The notes beneath the pieces were generated by a model, which saw only the letters and a program-made list of their open reading frames with translations, made no database searches and had not been told where the DNA came from. From Conchocele bisecta (taxonomy: Eukaryota > Mollusca > Bivalvia > Lucinida > Thyasiridae): 64,000 nucleotides of DNA. Shown here one piece after another: positions 23,852-34,573 of the stretch. Positions within the stretch are counted from its first letter, which is position 1; each line of letters starts with the position of its first letter. The DNA lies in contig CM055266.1 in NCBI GenBank assembly GCA_029237695.1, positions 9,937,805 through 10,001,804 of the forward strand, in the 5' to 3' direction. A program made the translations under genes and the position numbers.

Positions 23852-24440
23852 GGTAATGACTTGCAATGATTTAATTACATAAACAGTATTTTATAATTGA
23901 TTCAAACAACAACGCGAACATGATTATCACATAGAATGATAGATATTGTCACCGAAACCGGATGTCAAAACACAAATACTCAAGTTCGACAAGTTACATC
24001 TCGTTTTAAATTGTTTAAATCTTGATATAGTTCAATAGCAATATTTAAGTAAATGTATCACAGTTCACTGCACTGGATTTGAATTTCCATTAGAAAACAC
24101 ATTTCGGAAAAGATTGTTTACATTCGATACCATGCAAAATTAGTGGGTGGGGTAATTTTTGAGAACGGGTTTCCAGTGTTTTCTGCTAGAACGATGTTCA
24201 TCAATGTCAACATAATAGAACATATTCCAAGATGTCACATTTAGTATATTATCTGTCAATTTGAAACCGTTGTGTTCATTCATAGATCAAAATAAATATG
24301 GCTACATCGCAAATGTTTTTGTTTTTTTTGTCGGAAACTGGGAATTTTCGGGCGTAAATGAATTATAAGCGTTTCATTGGTCAAAATAAATGCGGGTTAG
24401 GGTTAAATTGCGTAATGGGAAAAACAAATGTTAAACTGTT
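23852..24440. other. Region upstream of DNAJC27 start, nothing firmly recognised
   Basis: Must contain the 5' UTR or promoter of DNAJC27 if exon 1 is the first exon. AT-rich, with no clear TATA or Inr seen and no repeat identified. Confidence 0.4.
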
Positions 24441-24444
24441 AATT

Positions 24445-24715
24445 GGGTTCGGATAGAATCGTACCCAGGTCAAAACGTACCCAGAATAAAAGGGTCAAAT
24501 ACGTACCCAACATCTAGTTATAGGGGCCAAAACGTACCCGTTGTATTGTCGGGTCCAAACGTACCCAACATGTGTGATGTCAAAGTGTACCTACTGTATA
24601 TATGTTAAATATTGGCTTGAATTCACATGTGTACAATTTTGTGACTTGCTGAATAAGATTTTACCAACAAATGGATACGGCTAGACGCGAAAATGGGTAC
24701 GTTTTGACCCGAGGG
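24445..24715. mobile_element. Short element with repeated CAAAACGTACCC motifs in its ends
   Basis: The left part has five motifs of type GGTCAAAACGTACCC between 24462 and 24570. The right end has the inverse GGGTACGTTTTGACCC (about 24692-24707). The core GGTCAAAACG is shared with the 4.66-kb element 0.7 kb away, but the GGCC half is replaced by TACC. Confidence 0.65.
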
Positions 24716-25025
24716 CAAGCATTTTGTAAACTATATGTTTCATTGTAAACTATAATTTTACAAAATGCATACGATCTTGTCAGTCAACTGTAGCATTAGT
24801 TGATAAATAGACAATTTCTGAACGTTTTCAGTGAACATTTCTGATCTTTTAAAATACTTTCAATACATTGAACTTTCCAACGGTATTTTGATTTGGGTGT
24901 TGAAGTTATTATCAAGCAAATTAGTGCAATAGTTCAACCCGAAGAACAGAAATATTTCAGTTCTATAGTTCTTGCTACCAATAATAATAATAATGAATAT
25001 CAATTGTAATTAGCCAGCATAGAGC

Positions 25026-25276
25026 AGGGAGTAATCATTTATTTCTCCTGAAATGCATGATTTCATATAGAACTAACGATTGCATATATTTGATGATTAC
25101 AAGTATGCAGAATTATTGTACTGAATTTATTACATTATCACAGCCAACATGGCTGTGATAATGTAATACATTCAGTATAATAATTAATAAATTCATCATA
25201 AAATTAAAAATTTCTCCCTAAAAGTATACTTTGCTAGAAAAGTATACTTTGCAATGTTGGTGAAATCGGCTACAGG
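25026..25276. repeat. Palindromic MITE family A, truncated copy 3
   Basis: One outer arm is missing. The central hairpin and one double TATACTTT arm ending GGCTACAG remain. Confidence 0.8.
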
Positions 25277-25931
25277 TATTTGAGTTCCATGACAAACATG
25301 CAATTATTGCAAATGTTTGACACATCCAATTTGACATTATTTGCCTGTTATACTTTGTGACTTTGCCAATATTGCATACAGTTTATGTATAATTCATGCG
25401 TAAGATTAAATAAAATAAAAAAGTTAGAAGATCGTTTTCGATATTTCGTATTTTATTTGTTTTAATATTCCAATGACGTCAACAAATAACTACACGCTAT
25501 CAGAACATATCAACATATATACATGCAACAAATAACGCAGAGTTTACCATGTTAATGGATGTGCACCATATTTGAAAATGATCACCAACACAATTATCAG
25601 TTTACTATAATATATATAGATCATGATTTGTATTCTTTTTGCAAGAATTACTTTTTTTTACAAGTAGCTCGAAACTCCAGATATGTATATATGTGGCTGA
25701 GAGTAGAGAAATGGGGCTTATGGGGTTTGCAACCAATTGTAACAAAATATACTTTCACAAACAAAACGCGCTTATCACCATTCTTTAGTTTCTTTTTTTC
25801 ATATTTCTCAATGAAAGTACTTTTTAAAAACATCTAATTTCAATCGTCACGGTCACTACTGAGCTTTGACATGTAACAGGAAGAGAAAAATATGCACCCG
25901 ACACGGGACTCGAGAGAGGATATGTATCTGT

Positions 25932-26010
25932 GCCCGGTTAGCTCAGTCGTAGAACGACCGCCTTCTAAGCTGGCTTGTAAGCGGGAGGTGGTCGGGGTCG
26001 GGTGCATATT
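25932..26010 (+). pseudogene. tRNA-Thr-like sequence in 5' LTR
   Basis: GCCCGGTTAGCTCAGTCG and CTTGTAAGCGGGAGG match a tRNA-Thr (UGU anticodon) D arm and anticodon arm, with a 12-nt insertion in the anticodon region and no proper T arm. Not a functional tRNA. Confidence 0.6.
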
Positions 26011-26181
26011 TTTCTCTTCCTGCTACATTTGGCGCCCAACGAGGGCCGTGACTGACATTGTCTAAGATTGTCCCACAGATTATCACTATGCTCAAAAAAT
26101 ATGTAATTCGAGGACGAATTTCAATTTGGTGGGGGAGTATGTCACGGTACGGATCTATAGTAACTCAGGAGATGTATCTGT

Positions 26182-26232
26182 GCCCGGTTAGCTCAGTCGG
26201 TAGAGCGACCGCCTTGTAAGACCTCCCGTAAG
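26182..26232 (+). pseudogene. tRNA-Thr-like 5' half in 3' LTR
   Basis: Contains an intact A box (TAGCTCAGTCGG) and CCGCCTTGTAAG, then truncates. A cleaner copy of the LTR-internal tRNA segment. Confidence 0.6.
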
Positions 26233-27200
26233 AGATCTGCGTAATTTCATTAAATACGTTTACAAAATGTACAATATTTTTCATAAATAAAGTCGAAAGT
26301 TGACACAATTTTCAGAGTACATGCGGAATATAATATTTTGTCAAGTTTTGACGCCATTTACGGAAGACTGTACATTTTGTAGTATACGTATTTAATGAAA
26401 TTAAGCAATGTCCGAAGGTACAAAATCCCATGGCGTGTCAGGTAGGATTCAGCAAATGACAACAAAACGCATGTAGTACCATCTATTTTATTCGATAATT
26501 TATTTAAACACTATTTAACGAAGGTGACACAATTGGCCAAGGCCAATCTACCAGGTGGCACTCCCTCACTGTACAATTACATTAACCCATGTGTACATAC
26601 AATTTCGTATTTGAATAGTACGCGTAAAGTGAAGCGCGGCCTCGGTTTTATGCGCCGGTTAGATAACATGTGTATATATTGAAATTCATACGCGGCGATG
26701 ACCTACATTATGTGTCGTTGTTTAAGACCGGGATAAATACATGATTTGTAAGTATTGAAACAACTATTTTTCAAGTACATTTGTATTTATTTCTTTAATG
26801 GATCACTGATTGCTTTTCTCGATATACGAACCATTCATTCGAAATTAATACATGTCTTACATGTGTTGTATGTATATTGCCAAAACGTAAACTTCCTGTT
26901 TCATATCGCCTGTGTAGATATTGACAAATATGCAAGTAAATACATGTCGTCTGCTGTTTTTCATTTTTGCCTTAATTCTTAACAAAAAACATGTTTTGGC
27001 AGCACATGAGAATCGTCTCCAGTGGAGACGATTCTCATGCGCTTTCCACCAGACGACAACATTTAATTCAGCGAAGTAAGGGTTAACCACGGTGCAAGTA
27101 AATACATGCACACATACTGACAATTTACGAGATTATTCCACGAGATTGATATTGACGATTTACAATTGTGGTGCGCAGACTGATCACGTGTGTCACTATT
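26222..27200 (+). repeat. Dispersed duplication, copy 1
   Basis: Matches 63337-64000 in order: GAGATCTGC-TAATTTCATTA, CATTTTGTAGTATACGTATT, CACAATTGGCCAAGGCCA, TGCGCCGGTTA, ACCACGGTGCAAGT, GAGATTGATATTGACGATTT. Confidence 0.85.
26946..27086. repeat. MITE family D, copy 4 (absent from the duplicate at 63.8 kb)
   Basis: Hairpin AGAATCGTCTCCAGTGGAGA, right end AAGGGTTAA. The paralogous segment at 63.8 kb reads TTTAACCACGG with no insertion. Confidence 0.7.
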
Positions 27201-27307
27201 CGATTAGTCGTATGCTACATGCATGTCACGCAACACCAAGGGTTGATCAGTCCGCGTGTAATTACATAACACACACGCATTGGGACAGTAAACAAACATG
27301 TATACAT

Positions 27308-27526
27308 ATCAGGCGCGGATCCAGGATTTCGGTGGTGGGGCGTAACTATTTTGCAATACTTGACTATATTATCGAACGCGCTAGGGGGGTCCGGGGGTAT
27401 CTACATCGCATTTCCTGCGTTCTGGCGCGAACGTGCCTTGTAACTTGTAAACAAATCTTTACTCGGCGAATTTTAGGGGGGGGGGGACCGGGTCCGCCCC
27501 CCCCTGAATCCTGCCCTTGCATATGT
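27308..27526. repeat. MITE with CAGGCGCGGATCCAGGATT ends and G/C runs
   Basis: Left CAGGCGCGGATCCAGGATTT; right GGGGGGGGGG...CCCCCCCTGAATCCTG. The inverted ends imply a non-autonomous DNA element. Confidence 0.7.
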
Positions 27527-27589
27527 GAGAATTAATGTTTGGGTGTATGCTAAGCGCCTGGTTACATATGTCACCCGAGCGTTTTGTTA

Positions 27590-27872
27590 TATACTCACTC
27601 AGCAGGTTATAATATAGTGAGACAGATAGTTTTGTATATTCTGTAGATCTGGCCAAATTAACATTCATTCACCATTACCCCACGTATAGATTGGCATTAT
27701 TATACATTTTATATCAGACGTAAACATTGCCATACTGTATCAGGGGCGATAACCGTATTTCCTTAAAATGTTAACGTACATTACAATTTATTCTCTGTAT
27801 TTATTTTTTGATGTGCCATGATCATACTTTATAATTTTCAGCCTACTCACTGAGTGGGCATGTGCCTTTAAT
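27590..27872. repeat. MITE family F, copy
   Basis: Diverged left end, GGCATTATTATACATTTTAT core, right end GAGTGGGCATGTGCCTTTA. Confidence 0.6.
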
Positions 27873-27906
27873 TGAAATAGAAAGGTGGTCTGTTCAGACA
27901 GCCCTG

Positions 27907-28160
27907 TTAACCCTTTCACCCCTAAGTAACTGGAATGGATTTTGATGTTAATTTTCCTACAAATCCAATCGTCATAAATTGATTTTCAGACTAGTCCATT
28001 TATGAAAAGGGGTGCTTTTGTTTTAAAAAATATTAAAATTACTTGCAAAAAGTGCAGACCCTGATGAGACGGCTCGTTACGAGCCGGCTCATCTGGATCT
28101 ACACTATTTGTCAATACCACTGACAGTGACTGTACAGGCCTGTGGTGTTGAAAGGGTTAA
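27907..28160. repeat. piggyBac-like MITE family E, copy 3 with TTAA at both ends
   Basis: TTAACCCTTTCACCCCTAAG to GTTGAAAGGGTTAA. The TTAA target and CCCTTT terminus are the piggyBac signature. Confidence 0.8.
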
Positions 28161-28634
28161 GGACCAACTATATACCTGATCATCGTTTGATTCAAAGATA
28201 ATTGCTTCGTAAATGTGATGGAATATATGTATAACATATTATATATGTGACCACTGCCTCTTTACTGTATCGTATACGGCACCTGGGGTGTCCAAGTCGG
28301 CCATCTTTGTCTGTTCCAGCCATCAGCCAGTTTCACCTGTTCTGCCGTTTGACAAAGAACTCAAAATGTGAAGTAGAACATATGATATAAAGTAGCTAAT
28401 AACATGTAGAAACGCAAGGAGAACGGACTACTATCAATTATATTACACCAAACTGTAAAATATGTCAGTTTTCTGGACAGGTTTGTACCTATATTTTTAA
28501 CAACATGAACCACAATTATAAATAGCTTCATACACAGAAAATCGCACTTTTACCTGGAAAACCACACAACACATACCATATATACCCACTACTGTACTCT
28601 GTTATTAGCTATCAAATCCAGTGACATGTAGGCA
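28161..28634. other. Unassigned; weak minus-strand candidate first exon
   Basis: Minus-strand ATG at 28309 (AAAGATGG) opens MADLDTPGAVYDT followed by GTAAAG, a possible start exon, but there is no partner exon or homology I recognise. Confidence 0.2.
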
Positions 28635-28645
28635 TTTTTTTTTTT

Positions 28646-29014
28646 ATTTCTTTATTTCCTCCTTCAGGAGAGCAATACAAGTCATGTAAATGTAAATGTC
28701 ATGTGAAATATATAATACAGTTAGCTGCGCAAAAATATATATGTATATAATTTACAATAACTATATACAAATTACTCACTACCTTACGGCAATCGGCGAC
28801 CGTGACCTCATCCAACACTGATGCATGTTCCCATTGCACATCAAGGTCGGCCCCAAAGGAGCCGATCCTCATGTGATGCGAATGTACATCCTTGCGTAAC
28901 CTGACGACGAGAGTCGGTGGTCGACGATCACCCACGGCAGTCACGGGTGTGGTGATGGCAGTGCAAATGCACATTCAATATTGTCTATCCATGTACACTC
29001 ATGAGTGCACCAGT
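28646..29014 (-). other. LINE 3' UTR with a short open frame
   Basis: This is the non-coding 3' part of the LINE, ending GGAGGAAATAAAG and poly(A). It contains an unusually coding-like 91-codon frame (28974-28699, with VTAVGDRRPPTLVVRLRKDV and IGSFGADLDVQWEH) and a donor-like CCGTAAGG. I do not recognise it. It could be a captured host exon or a chance frame. Confidence 0.35.
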
Positions 29015-30432
29015 TTATGTGTTCGCAAAGTAGTAGCATAGCGGTGCCGCCATATAGTGCATAGATCGCAATGCTACTTTGTAACTGTTTACTCTACTGT
29101 CATCGCTAATGTCAAATGCTGGAAAACCAGCAAGCATTTCCACCACCTGTAATTCACTGTTAAGTTTGCACAACTCTTCAAAATGCCTATTACCTAACAG
29201 GCTATGCAGATCACACCACATACGATGTCTACGGGTACTGTTTTCACTACAAAATAAAATAAGATGTTCTGCGATGGAATCTGTGCACAGTTTGCATTTT
29301 GGACAGTGTGTGGTATATTTTGTAGAAAACAGTTTACCCATGATCATTGCACCAGTTTTACAATACGGTAGATAATCGCGATATAGTTCACTGAACCGCA
29401 GATACCGCAGGGGGTGTATTCAGTGTGATTCCTAGAAAATCCCGACAAACGTTGGTCGTTTAGTAGGCGCTGTTTTAAATTGTAATTCGCGTTTTGGTAA
29501 ATCGCTGTCTTGATTGTATGCTTCCAGGATCCAATTGATGGAAATGTCGCCGTGTTAACGTACTCGTATAGAACGTGTGTCAAGTTGTATTTACCGAATA
29601 TACGAAAAATGTCCGGCATAAATCCAAGTGTTCTGCTTGGTTCGCTGATGAATTTGATCAGTCTGTTAACAAACATTATTTTCATCTTCTTTAAATTATT
29701 TAGAATACATAGTTGTCCGAAAAGTAACAGTTTCCGTTTATCATTTTCATGTTCTATAGGCAGTAATCCGATACAACTTAACGCTACGTCAGTTCTGGTG
29801 TAGCGACCCATTGTCTGCATGTATTTCACACACTGGCGATGTACGCGCTCGAGAGCTTTAATGTGGGTGTCCGTTAATGTGCACCATAGTTCGCAGCCGA
29901 ATAGGGCCCGCGGCAACACTATTGTTTGATATAGGTGTTTGATTGTAATCGGATGAAGTCCATGTTTGTGCACACCGCAGTCTGCAAGGCTGAAACATGT
30001 TTTTCTCATTTTAGAACATGCGTTTTTAATGTTTTCATTTAAGTTCATGCTTTTATCACATAATACACCAAGATGCACATATTTGTCGGTTTCGTTGACG
30101 ACGTCTGGCCGAAGGTTCCATGAACGCGACGTCGTATTTGAGTCTGCATTGTTCTCATTGAATACCAGCACGTTACACTTTCCAGAATTATACAGGTAAT
30201 GGTTTGTACAGGAATTTTGATAGCAAATGTCCATGAGCTTATCCAGACCGTTTTTCACAAGTGACACGAGAACCATATCATCGGCTGACGTTGGGCATCC
30301 ATAGCTGACGTCGTGGATCCGAAGACTGTGTGGAGATGATTCTAATGTGTCCATCATGTCGTTGATGAATAATAAGTACAGTCTGGGGCTGATTACTTGG
30401 CCCTGACGGGTACCCTGCCTTATGGGAACCAA
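29015..30432 (-). pseudogene. LINE reverse transcriptase palm/thumb and C-terminal zinc knuckle
   Basis: Continues in frame with RQGTRQGQVISP and SADDM (the YADD equivalent has Ser in first position) through typical thumb sequence. A frameshift near 29344 moves the C-terminal CPKCKLCTDSIAEHLILFC knuckle into the next frame, ending at TAA at 29015. Confidence 0.85.
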
Positions 30433-31820
30433 TCAGAATGTGTGCCCTTGTGATTGGACACAGCTATACACGTTTTCAAACATATTCAGTACGATCTTGA
30501 AGAGGCGAAAATCAATTCCAGTGTTGAAAAGTTTCATCATCAAAATACTATGGGATACACGATCGAACGCTTGACGGACATCCAGGAAGCATGCATATAA
30601 CTTGGAATGGTTTTCTTTGGCAAAATATATGCTTTCATGTAACAGAAATGACGTCATGGTACAGCTTATATTCCGTTGAAACCCTCCCTGCAGATCATTC
30701 ACACTGATGGCGGCGTCTCTGTCGATGATGTTTAATATGCATTTTTCATAAAGTTTCAGAATTGTTGAACATAGGGAAATGGCACGATAACTGTTCGGAT
30801 CACACTTTCTCTTATTACCGCCCTTATATAGCGTCGAGATGATTCCGCGTTTAAGTTCAGTTGGAGTGTGCATATATTTGTACATGTATTTGAAAAGTCT
30901 TGTTAGCACAGTAATTAGCATTGGACCTCCATACATTAGGCTTTCATAGTTTATCTGGTCATTTCCACAAGCCTTTCCCTTTTTACATGTTTTTAACATT
31001 TTCTCCACAAGATTTTCGTCTATAGGCACATTGTTCATATGTATATTGTCTATGGCACGCATTTGAACCGTTGCAAGCTCTTGGTCACATCTGGTTAAAT
31101 AGTCATTATCGAATGTGTCGTCCTGTGTTGGCGAATACAGTTCACTAAAGTAGGACATCCAGCCCCTATTAATATCCACTGGGTTATTACAGACTGTTTC
31201 GCGGAATTCCATTTCGAACGTTTGGTCAAATTTACGTTTCTTTCTGCGATAATTTATAAGTTTCCAAAACGCATTACTGTCCATCTCGGCCATTGTGTCA
31301 ATTTCGCGTTCCAATTTGTTGATATATAACTCCACTGTAGATCTGTGAAAACGCCTGAAGTTACACTTAGCAGCCTTATAATTGCGATAACTCGGGTAGT
31401 TGTTTCCACGGGGGCGAGATTCAGTTATCCAGATAAGCCGTGTATGTTCCATGTGTGTGTGCAATTCGGTGAGTTCACTGTTCCAATAAGGTTTTATGAA
31501 TGGTTTGAATTTTGATTTTGGTATACACTTGTTGGTCGCAGCACGAATCGAAGTGACTACCGTGTTGTAAAACTGGTCAATGTCATTTACTGAGTGTATT
31601 TCTTTTGTCATAACATCTCGCAACATAGTATCCGAATTTAAGCAATCTCGGTACTTATTTAAAGTATCTAATTTTGTATTAGACCAATTTGTTTTACGAA
31701 ATACAATATTGTCCTGTAATGTGAATTCAAGGCAACTAAACGAACAAATTATCGGACGATGTGACGAGATGTTAAGGCAAGTGTCGTCTACTATACTACA
31801 TGACTCAAGTTTTTCCTTGT
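30433..31820 (-). pseudogene. LINE reverse transcriptase, fingers and palm N-terminal part
   Basis: Open from the end of the endonuclease region (SSHRPIICSF) into NPNSYRAISL-type RT motifs and the catalytic-Asp motif FLDVRQAFDRV. It ends at an in-frame TGA (30433-30435) immediately before the RQGTRQG motif, which continues in the same frame. Confidence 0.85.
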
Positions 31821-32262
31821 CTTGTACTTGGATCTTGTACTTGGATCAATATATGGTCTATAAGGGTCTCGCGGTTACTATTGAACGGCACATTGCTAAA
31901 CTCTGCACCGGTACACATCCCCAGAGACTCAATGGCTACCAAGTTATGACGTAACATCATATCAACTAGCATGTTACCCCTGGTATCCATTTCGAATCTG
32001 AGTTGGTGCCTTGAAGGGAGCTCTGTATTATAATCCCCCATTACCACAATTGTTCCCATGTCTATATATCTACATATTACATTGTCTATTTCTTCTAAAC
32101 TGTCTCTATATGTCGCGAGTGAATGATTTTTACATGGCAAATATATTTGGAAAATATACATGTAATAACCAGGCTTAGTCATGATTTCTATCCCTATTAC
32201 ATATCGTGAACGCAGGTCTAGTGTTGAAATGTTGTCATTTAAGCGCTTATGCCACAATATAA
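31821..32262 (-). pseudogene. LINE endonuclease domain fragment
   Basis: The reading frame contains GDYN and a C-terminal IDHILIQ followed, in the next frame, by SSHRPI, the metal-binding Asp-His region of apurinic-like endonucleases. The frame is shifted by a 13-bp tandem duplication at 31821-31833 and 31834-31846; deleting one copy restores continuity. The N-terminal catalytic part is missing, replaced by MITE sequence. Confidence 0.8.
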
Positions 32263-32544
32263 AATCACATTGTTGTTTACACATCAGCAGACCGCACTTA
32301 TTGAATAGTTTGCTTCTAAATGAAAACACATCTTGGTATTTCATTAGAATTATCTCTTTGTAGACAATTCTAATGAAATACCAAGATGTGTTTTCATGGA
32401 AAAATAAGAAAAGTATGCTATACTTATGGTTTGTTTATTGTTTTATGTAGCATGATAAAGATAATACAAATTGTTCATTTCTTTTTGGTTTTTGGCAATT
32501 TTAATTGGGTATTTACGCAAATACGCACCTTATCTGGAGCTCTG
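32262..32544. repeat. hAT-like MITE copy 6, right half, fused to LINE 5' end
   Basis: Homologous to 16915-17235 from AATCACATT to CTTATCTGGAGCTCTG. The left part is missing, replaced by LINE sequence. Confidence 0.78.
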
Positions 32545-32721
32545 ATTGCACCACATTTTATTTGGTTTACTGTCATAGTATTTGCTGTATGTGTCAAACG
32601 CACGAAGTGGTGAAATTGTACATACAAGACGATATTCACAGATGTTATATTCATATATCACATTACTCTTATGAAGCAATTATCATTGAGGTCAAGTGTA
32701 TCTATCTATTACCCAATACCT

Positions 32722-33425
32722 TAAAGATACATGCCCACTCAGTAGGCACATACTGTTTTTTATATCAGAGACATCATCTGAGGCAATTTTTAGCAAAATA
32801 AACATTCATTCACCATTGCCTCACGCATTGATTGGCATTACTATACATTGTATATCAGACTTAAATGTTCACACTGATAACAGGGGCGATAACCGTGTTT
32901 CCTTAAAATATTAACGGACATTAATATTTATTCTCTGTATTCACTTTTTGATGTGCAATGCTCATACTTTATAATCTGTAGAAAATATTATTTTTTCAGG
33001 TGACGCATTTAATAGTTTAATAATTGAAATGCCTCATTTGCATATGAAAATAGTCTGATAGCATCGCGCGTCACTATAATTAAAGGTACATGCCCACGCA
33101 GCAGGTTACACTGTACTACTACTTTTCATTTTCTGTCATGCCTTATATGAGTCATTTGTCTACCCACTAACGAGTTATTTTTAATTACGGCGCGTGTTAA
33201 TTGGTGTTAAATCGCATTTTATATGCCGCGACCAGAAAAGGTATTTTCCGACCTCGTGCTATTTTTACAAATACGCGTCACGTGACACCACGGTCAATCA
33301 TATCACATCTTTGACATGCGCAGTGAAGTATCGGAAGTTGAGAAGAAAAATCTCTGTTCGAGTCCAAATCTAAATCTCCACGTATAACTCTTTCCATTTG
33401 GTGATCTGGTCGCCAATATTAACCA

Positions 33426-33462
<37 letters not shown>

Positions 33463-33966
33463 CTGCCTGTCCCTCAGACATTTTGCCTTTTTTTTGGCCG
33501 ACGCCGTTTCATACAATTTCCGTTCTGGACGTTTCGACATGTTGATACATGTATTCTTGTTTACATATTGGGAAGCCTACTGGCGCGCGTAGTATACTGT
33601 GCATGCGCACCGCAAGCCGTGATGTGAAAGGCGTCGTCCCCGCACATTATCAAAATAGACTGTTACCGCCGCGAGTCGCTAACAGTAAATTGATAATTAA
33701 TAAATGATTATATTTGTATAGCGGGCACTCGTAATTTTTAGAACTGGTGGAATAGTGACATAATTATACACTTATTTAATTCATATAAAGAACATTTTGT
33801 GCCTACTGCGTGGGCATGTACCTTTAAAATAACTATTACTAAATGATCATATCTGTATAGTGGGTACGCGTAATTTTTAGAACTGGTGGAATAATGACAC
33901 AATTATACACTTATTTAATCCTTATAAAGAACATTTTGTGCTGACTGAGTGGGCATGTACCTTTAA
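32722..33966. repeat. Cluster of MITE family F copies
   Basis: TIR TAAAGATACATGCCCACTCA at 32722; new copy AAAGGTACATGCCCACGCAG at about 33083 running to GCGTGGGCATGTACCTTTA near 33827; third partial right end to 33966. Includes a (TC)n tract at 33428-33459. Confidence 0.65.
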
Positions 33967-34002
33967 ATTGCAGATCGAGCCGTTTATGGAGATTATGTCA
34001 CT

Positions 34003-34218
34003 TTAACCCTTTGAACCCGAAATCCCGCTATAGCGGTTTATGCAAAAAGTGCAGATCAAGATGAGCCGGCTCGTAACGAGCAGTCTCATCAGGGTCTGCA
34101 CTTTTTGAAAGTAATTTTAATAAATGGAATAGTCTGAAAACCATTTTGTGACGGTTGGGTTGGTTGCAAAATGAACATATAAAAATCCATTCCAGTTATT
34201 TAGGGGTGAAAGGGTTAA
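34003..34218. repeat. piggyBac-like MITE family E, copy 4
   Basis: TTAACCCTTTGAACCC to GGTGAAAGGGTTAA. Confidence 0.8.
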
Positions 34219-34267
34219 ATGAAAATCGTCCAGGGTTATCTGTGGCTATATGTGGCCAGTGTAGCCC

Positions 34268-34573
34268 CAGTAGCATATTTCATCAAACTTGCAAAGTATA
34301 CTTATCTAGCAAAGTATACTTTGAGGGAGAAACTTTCAATTTAAGAATAAATTTATTAATTTTTATTATACTGAATTTATTACATTATCACAGCCAAAAT
34401 GGCTGTGATAATGTAATAAATTCAGTATAATAATTCTGCAAACGTTTAATCATCAAATGTATGCAGTCGTATAGTTCTATATGAAATAATGCATTTCGGA
34501 AAAATAAATGATTATTCCCTCAAAGTATACTTTGCTAGATAAGTATACGTTGCAATGTTAGTGAAATATGCTC
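34268..34573. repeat. Palindromic MITE family A, copy 4
   Basis: Complete copy with central CACAGCCAAAATGGCTGTG loop region and diverged ends. Confidence 0.85.

Larger units (their letters stand above)
25845..26232 (+). mobile_element. Miniature LTR element (TRIM-like) with tRNA-Thr-like sequence in its LTRs
   Basis: 5' LTR 25845-26027 (starts C/TGTCACGG, ends CTACA), PBS-like TGGCGCCCAACGAGGG at 26030-26045, ~85 bp of non-coding interior, purine tract GGTGGGGGAG (26129-26138) and truncated 3' LTR 26140-26232 (TGTCACGGTAC...). Both LTRs share GTATCTGTGCCCGGTTAGCT. The 5' LTR also has a 26-bp inverted pair (GGAAGAGAAAAATATGCACC and complement). No coding capacity. Confidence 0.6.
28635..32262 (-). 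mobile_element. 5'-truncated, mutated non-LTR retrotransposon (LINE)
   Basis: On the minus strand it reads partial AP endonuclease, reverse transcriptase, C-terminal CCHC-like knuckle, then a ~380-nt 3' UTR ending AATAAAG and poly(A) (plus-strand T run 28635-28645). RT motifs seen: YRAISLCSTILKLYEKC, FLDVRQAFDRV, RQGTRQGQVISP and SADDMVLV. The 5' end abuts the right half of a hAT-like MITE near 32262. Broken by a 13-bp duplication, a stop codon and a late frameshift, so a dead copy. Clade not assigned; the layout fits CR1/L2-like elements. Confidence 0.9.

Noticed and set aside
27092..27535. 147-codon frame ending GGGGPGPPPPESCPCICEN
   Set aside because: Runs across a duplicated repeat and into a G-rich MITE; no domain.
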